Origin: Gammaproteobacteria bacterium
Lineage (GTDB): Bacteria; Pseudomonadota; Gammaproteobacteria; Immundisolibacterales; Immundisolibacteraceae
Reading direction: 5' to 3'
DNA length: 9,522 nt
NCBI GenBank assembly: GCA_003645395.1
Contig: QNFC01000047.1
Coordinates: forward strand, 1-9,522
Below the pieces are notes generated by a model, which was given only the letters and a program-made list of their open reading frames with translations, was not told the DNA's origin and did no database searches. Both the position numbers and the translations under genes were made by a program. This document shows, piece by piece, positions 5,708 through 9,522 of this stretch; position 1 is the first letter of the stretch; every line of letters begins with the position of its first letter.

Positions 5708-7200
5708 CTTCGGCCCGCATCCTACTCGTCTCAATCAAACACCGGTGGCTACCAGTACTCGCAATGCTGGCGGTAACGCTAATATCCGGCTGCGCGGTAA
5801 ATCCGGTAAGCGGCCAAAGAGAAATCGTGCTGATGTCGGAATCGCAGGAGATAGCAATTGGCCGACAGAACCACCCGGAAATAATCGCCCGTTTCGGACT
5901 CTACGACGACCCTGAGTTACAACAATATGTCACTGATGTCGGCGAGCGCCTGGCAGCAAAAAGCCACCGGGCGGGGTTGGTTTACCGGTTTACGGTGCTC
6001 GACTCAACCGACGTCAACGCCTTTGCACTACCTGGCGGTTACATCTATATCACCCGCGGGTTACTCGCATATCTAAACAGCGAGGCCGAGATGGCTGCCG
6101 TGCTAGGCCATGAAATAGGCCACGTGACCGCCCGCCACAGTGTCCGCCAGCAAACCGCGGCCACCGCCGCAGGCTTTGGCTACACCATCGCCTCAATTTT
6201 GGTCCCGGAACTTGGATACGCCCAGGTGCAAGACATCTACGGACTGCTCAGCAACGCACTGCTAAGCGGTTACGGTCGTGAGCACGAACTCGAAGCAGAC
6301 CGCCTCGGCGCCGATTATCTTGCCCGAACCGGCGCTGACCCTGAGGCAATGCTGAGCGTCATCAGCGTGCTCAAAAATCAGGATGATTTCTTCCGCCAGC
6401 AGGCTGAAGCCGAGGGCCGCGAACACCAGGGTTATCACGGCCTGTTCGCCACCCACCCTGACAACGATACTCGCCTGCAACAGATGATTCAGCAGGCCAC
6501 ATTGACGCCCGCAACAGAGCAGATTGACGACAACCGCGAAACGTTTCTTAACCAGATAGACGGCATGGTATTCGGTGATAACGTTCAACAGGGTATCCGC
6601 CGCGGGCAGGATTTTTATCACCCTGATATGGACTTTGGTCTCCATTTCCCAGATACCTGGGTCATCAAGAACCGTCCCGACCGACTCATTGCCATTGCTC
6701 CCCAGGGGAGTGCTCAAATCCAAATACAGGCAGACGATATTAACCGGCGCATTCCACCAGAGGAATTTATGGTTAAACGACTGGGGCTAAAGCGGCTCCA
6801 ACAGGGCCAACCATTGGACATAAAGGGGCTTGAGGGCTATACAGGCCTAACCGAAATGAACACCGCGAAAGGTCCGCGTGTCGGCCGGGTTAGCGTGGTT
6901 TATCTAAAAAACCGGGCGTTCATTTTCAGCGGCGTCGCGCTCAACCAGTCCAGTGCTGCACAGGCGGATGAAGTTTTTCTGGCCACCGCAATGAGCCTGC
7001 ATCAACTGACCAGAGAAGAGCGTCGTCTGGCAAAGCCCTTACGCATCAAGGTGATCAAAGCAAAAAAGAACAGCCGCTACAGTGAAATGGCTAAACGCAG
7101 TCCCATCGACAGTTACGCCGAGTTACAGCTACGGCTGATTAACAACCAGTACCCCAATGGCGAACCCACCGCAGGCAGCCTGGTCAAAATAATACAATAG
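5695..7200 (+). CDS. M48-family zinc metalloprotease, outer-membrane lipoprotein
   Basis: A 501-residue protein with a lipoprotein signal: basic n-region, hydrophobic stretch 19-30 and lipobox ISGC with C33. Ala follows the Cys, which in proteobacteria favours transfer to the outer membrane. The M48 domain has HEIGH (139-143) with catalytic E140 and the third zinc ligand E200 in the EADR motif. This resembles periplasmic quality-control proteases such as BepA and LoiP, but residues 300-440 and a LysM-like tail (about 447-501, LINNQYPNGE) differ from BepA, whose C-terminus is TPR. The tail call is tentative. The ATG at 5695 has AGGG (5686-5689) five bases upstream; a second ATG at 5704 overlaps the nuclease stop as ATGA and is a real alternative. 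Either way the gene overlaps the nuclease gene and is likely translated by coupling. Confidence 0.9.
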   Translation: MATMTSARILLVSIKHRWLPVLAMLAVTLISGCAVNPVSGQREIVLMSESQEIAIGRQNHPEIIARFGLYDDPELQQYVTDVGERLAAKSHRAGLVYRFTVLDSTDVNAFALPGGYIYITRGLLAYLNSEAEMAAVLGHEIGHVTARHSVRQQTAATAAGFGYTIASILVPELGYAQVQDIYGLLSNALLSGYGREHELEADRLGADYLARTGADPEAMLSVISVLKNQDDFFRQQAEAEGREHQGYHGLFATHPDNDTRLQQMIQQATLTPATEQIDDNRETFLNQIDGMVFGDNVQQGIRRGQDFYHPDMDFGLHFPDTWVIKNRPDRLIAIAPQGSAQIQIQADDINRRIPPEEFMVKRLGLKRLQQGQPLDIKGLEGYTGLTEMNTAKGPRVGRVSVVYLKNRAFIFSGVALNQSSAAQADEVFLATAMSLHQLTREERRLAKPLRIKVIKAKKNSRYSEMAKRSPIDSYAELQLRLINNQYPNGEPTAGSLVKIIQ

Positions 7201-7241
7201 CCTCTCCCCGAACCATTATCACGGACACCACTCTATCTAAC

Positions 7242-9404
7242 ATGGACGTATCCCACCTTTTAGAAGGCCTCAACGCGCCGCAGCGAGAGGCAGTAACCAG
7301 CACTGCCCCAGCCGTCATGGTTATCGCCGGGGCCGGCAGCGGCAAAACCCGCGTGCTTACCCACCGCGTCAGTTGGCTGATAGAGGTTGAACGGCTATCG
7401 CCCTACTCTATCCTCGCGGTCACCTTTACCAATAAAGCAGCGGCCGAAATGCGCAGCCGCATAGAAACTCAACTCGACATGAGCAGCCGCGGCCTCTGGG
7501 TCGGCACCTTTCACGGCATTTCCCATCGACTATTGCGAATGCACTGGCGCGAAGCTGGATTGCCCCAGCAGTTTCAAATCATTGATAGCGACGACCAGAA
7601 ACGGCTGGTTAAGCGAGTGATCAAAGAGCGGGACCTCGATCCCGCCAACTACCCGCCCGCCCAGGTGCAGTGGTGGATAAACAACCGCAAAGATGAAGGC
7701 TTAAGAGCCGCCAACATCGACGCAGAAGGCGACCACTACCTGAGTACCATGGTCCAGCTATATACCGACTACGAAGCCGCCTGCGAACGCGGTGGCATGG
7801 TCGATTTTGCTGAATTACTGTTGCGTAGCAATGAGCTATGGCTCAACCAGCCGGAACTGCTAAAACACTATCAGGAGCGCTTCGCACACATACTCGTTGA
7901 TGAGTTCCAGGACACCAATACGCTGCAATATGCATGGATTCGCAACCTTGCCGGCGAGCATACACGCATGTTCATCGTTGGTGATGATGACCAGGCAATT
8001 TATGGCTGGCGTGGCGCCAAAGTCGAGAACATTAACCGTTATGAGCGCGAACTGGCACCGGTAGAGGTGATTAAACTCGAACAGAATTATCGTTCGACAC
8101 AAACCATTTTAAGTGCCGCCAACGGGCTCATTACCCACAACCACGAGCGTCACGGCAAAAACCTCTGGAGCAACGGCGAAGAAGGCGAGCCGATTGACCT
8201 TTACGCCGCCTTTAACGAGCAGGAAGAGGCTCGTTATGTCATCGATCAAATCGAAGAATTCATCGCCGCCGGAGGTGATCGCGACCAAGCGGCCATTCTC
8301 TACCGGTCCAACGCTCAGTCACGAACCTTTGAAGAGCAACTGGTGCAGCGGGGCACCCCCTATAAAGTCTACGGCGGGCTACGATTTTTCGACCGCGCCG
8401 AGGTGCGGGACGGCCTCGCCTACCTACGCTTAGTGGCTAACCGCAACGACGACGCTGCGTTTGAGCGAGTGGTCAACCATCCACCCAGAGGCATCGGTGG
8501 TCGCACACTGGAGTTGCTCCGCGCAGAAGCGCGTAAGCGCGACCATAGCCTCTGGGCAGTGGCGCAAGACAGCAGTTCCTCGGGATTGACCAGCCGTGCC
8601 GTCGGGGCAATACAGCGCTTCTGTGACCTTATCGAGCAAATCGCCAACGCCTGCAATAACAGCAGCCTGGCCGAAAAAATCGAAACCACCATCAACCAGT
8701 GTGGACTGCTCGACCACTTTGCCGGTCAACGCAGCGAAAAAGAGCAGGCCCGGGTTGAAAATCTGGAAGAGCTGGTAAACGCCGGCAATCTTTATCAACC
8801 AGATGAAGAAGAAGCTGACCTCGATCCGCTCTCAACATTTCTCAGTCACGCCGCCCTTGAGGCCGGCGAAAGTCAGGGCGATGCCTGGGAGAAATGCGTG
8901 CAGCTGATGACGCTCCATTCGGCGAAAGGGCTGGAATTTGACCTGGTTTTTCTTACCGGCATGGAAGAAGGACTTTTTCCGCACAGCCGCTCGATCGAAG
9001 AGCCCGGCCGACTCGAAGAAGAGCGCCGACTCTGCTATGTCGGCATGACCCGCGCCCGGCAGACGCTCTGCCTGACCCATGCCGAAGCACGGCGATTACA
9101 CGGTGAAACTCGGATCACTGCGCCATCAAGATTTGTCCGCGAAATTCCCGCCGAATATCTGCACGAAGTAAAAATGCGCGGCCAGATCGAGGCCCCGGTT
9201 TACCGTCCAGGCAGCTCACTATCCAACGCTCAACCCACCGCCAACGGACTGCGACTGGGGCAATTAGTCGCACACGCCAAATTTGGCGAGGGCGTAATCA
9301 CCGACATCGAAGGTGACGGCACCCGCCAGCGCGTGCAGGTCGAGTTCAATACCGTCGGTAGCAAATGGCTAATGACCGATTACGCTAATTTGCAGCCGGC
9401 CTAA
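7242..9404 (+). CDS. uvrD: DNA helicase II (UvrD)
   Basis: A 720-residue SF1A 3'-5' helicase that removes excised strands in nucleotide excision and mismatch repair and dislodges RecA and stalled RNA polymerase. Walker A AGAGSGKT is at 29-36, motif II DEFQDTN at 220-226, motif III GDDDQAIYGWRGA at 247-259, motif IV EQNYRS at 280-285, motif V LMTLHSAKGLEF at 555-566 and motif VI YVGMTRA at 599-605. The C-terminal Tudor-like domain, which contacts RNA polymerase in UvrD/PcrA, is intact (about 670-720). MDVSHLLEGLN matches the E. coli start MDVSYLLDSLN, and the length is the same, so it is UvrD rather than Rep. The 41-base gap after the M48 gene has no strong Shine-Dalgarno and no recognisable LexA box, so SOS control as in E. 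coli is not evident here; co-transcription with the upstream genes is likely. Confidence 0.97.
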   Translation: MDVSHLLEGLNAPQREAVTSTAPAVMVIAGAGSGKTRVLTHRVSWLIEVERLSPYSILAVTFTNKAAAEMRSRIETQLDMSSRGLWVGTFHGISHRLLRMHWREAGLPQQFQIIDSDDQKRLVKRVIKERDLDPANYPPAQVQWWINNRKDEGLRAANIDAEGDHYLSTMVQLYTDYEAACERGGMVDFAELLLRSNELWLNQPELLKHYQERFAHILVDEFQDTNTLQYAWIRNLAGEHTRMFIVGDDDQAIYGWRGAKVENINRYERELAPVEVIKLEQNYRSTQTILSAANGLITHNHERHGKNLWSNGEEGEPIDLYAAFNEQEEARYVIDQIEEFIAAGGDRDQAAILYRSNAQSRTFEEQLVQRGTPYKVYGGLRFFDRAEVRDGLAYLRLVANRNDDAAFERVVNHPPRGIGGRTLELLRAEARKRDHSLWAVAQDSSSSGLTSRAVGAIQRFCDLIEQIANACNNSSLAEKIETTINQCGLLDHFAGQRSEKEQARVENLEELVNAGNLYQPDEEEADLDPLSTFLSHAALEAGESQGDAWEKCVQLMTLHSAKGLEFDLVFLTGMEEGLFPHSRSIEEPGRLEEERRLCYVGMTRARQTLCLTHAEARRLHGETRITAPSRFVREIPAEYLHEVKMRGQIEAPVYRPGSSLSNAQPTANGLRLGQLVAHAKFGEGVITDIEGDGTRQRVQVEFNTVGSKWLMTDYANLQPA

Positions 9405-9418
9405 GCGCTGACCGAAAA

Positions 9419-9466
9419 ACTGGATGGGACAACAGGCCGTTACGCGTCTCCCCATCCAGTATTTTC
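9419..9466. terminator. Bidirectional intrinsic terminator after uvrD
   Basis: ACTGGATGGG (9419-9428) pairs perfectly with CCCATCCAGT (9451-9460), 22-base loop. On the + strand the stem is followed by ATTTTCT; on the - strand it is followed by TTTTCGG. Both tails are T-rich, which fits a terminator shared by uvrD and a converging gene. It starts 14 bases after the uvrD stop codon. Confidence 0.65.
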
Positions 9467-9472
9467 TACTCC

Positions 9473-9522
9473 CTAATAAACAATCACCCCACGGGCATTC
9501 ACGCCGCTTTCCAGGTCAGCAA
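9473..9522 (-). CDS. 3' end of an unidentified converging gene
   Basis: Read on the - strand, the right edge gives an open frame ending ADLESGVNARGVIVY followed by TAG (9475-9473). Only these 15 codons are visible. The shared terminator next to it supports a real converging gene, but so short a tail cannot be assigned to a family; a chance open frame is possible. Confidence 0.42.
   Translation of the reverse strand, partial: ADLESGVNARGVIVY

Noticed and set aside
6262..6723. Long open frame (153 codons) on the - strand inside the M48 gene
   Set aside because: It lies wholly opposite conserved protease coding sequence, resembles no family I know and has no promoter or ribosome site; it is a shadow frame.
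7181..7241. LexA/SOS box before uvrD
   Set aside because: No CTG-N10-CAG palindrome is present in the short gap or just upstream of it.

Overview
The window reads as ordinary chromosomal DNA of a gammaproteobacterium. The proteins resemble the Escherichia coli and Pseudomonas families closely along their whole length: Rho is 419 residues and UvrD 720 residues, both the lengths I recall for the E. coli proteins, and trxA is followed by rho as in E. coli. Base composition is moderately GC-rich and even. I see no insertion sequence, CRISPR array, tRNA, rRNA or phage gene. The species cannot be fixed from sequence alone.

Layout, all on the + strand except the last fragment: (1) the 3' part of comM/yifB (AAA+ Mg-chelatase-like helicase), cut by the left edge; (2) a 297-base gap with a strong sigma70-type promoter and a long, structured trxA leader; (3) trxA, thioredoxin; (4) a 220-base rho leader with a hairpin and a pyrimidine tract, then rho, the transcription termination factor; (5) mdh, an NAD-type malate dehydrogenase, with a clear ribosome binding site; (6) a 17-bp perfect hairpin carrying the -35 element of a probable rpmE promoter; (7) rpmE, ribosomal protein bL31 of the zinc type; (8) an exported staphylococcal-nuclease-like protein whose first codons contain a textbook intrinsic terminator; (9) an M48 metalloprotease lipoprotein overlapping the nuclease gene; (10) uvrD, DNA helicase II, ended by a bidirectional terminator; (11) the last codons of an unidentified converging gene on the - strand.

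The genes are housekeeping: redox (trxA), transcription termination (rho), central carbon metabolism (mdh), translation (rpmE), DNA repair and recombination (uvrD, comM) and envelope functions (nuclease, M48 lipoprotein). The nuclease and protease overlap and look translationally coupled, so they probably form one unit that also receives read-through from rpmE.

The less ordinary content is at the RNA level: a putative three-way-junction structure just downstream of the trxA promoter, structured rho and rpmE leaders, a promoter built into a terminator-like hairpin, and an intrinsic terminator inside a signal-peptide coding sequence. All are seen by eye as base-pairing potential. None has been tested by folding software or comparative alignment, and I do not claim a proven new system.
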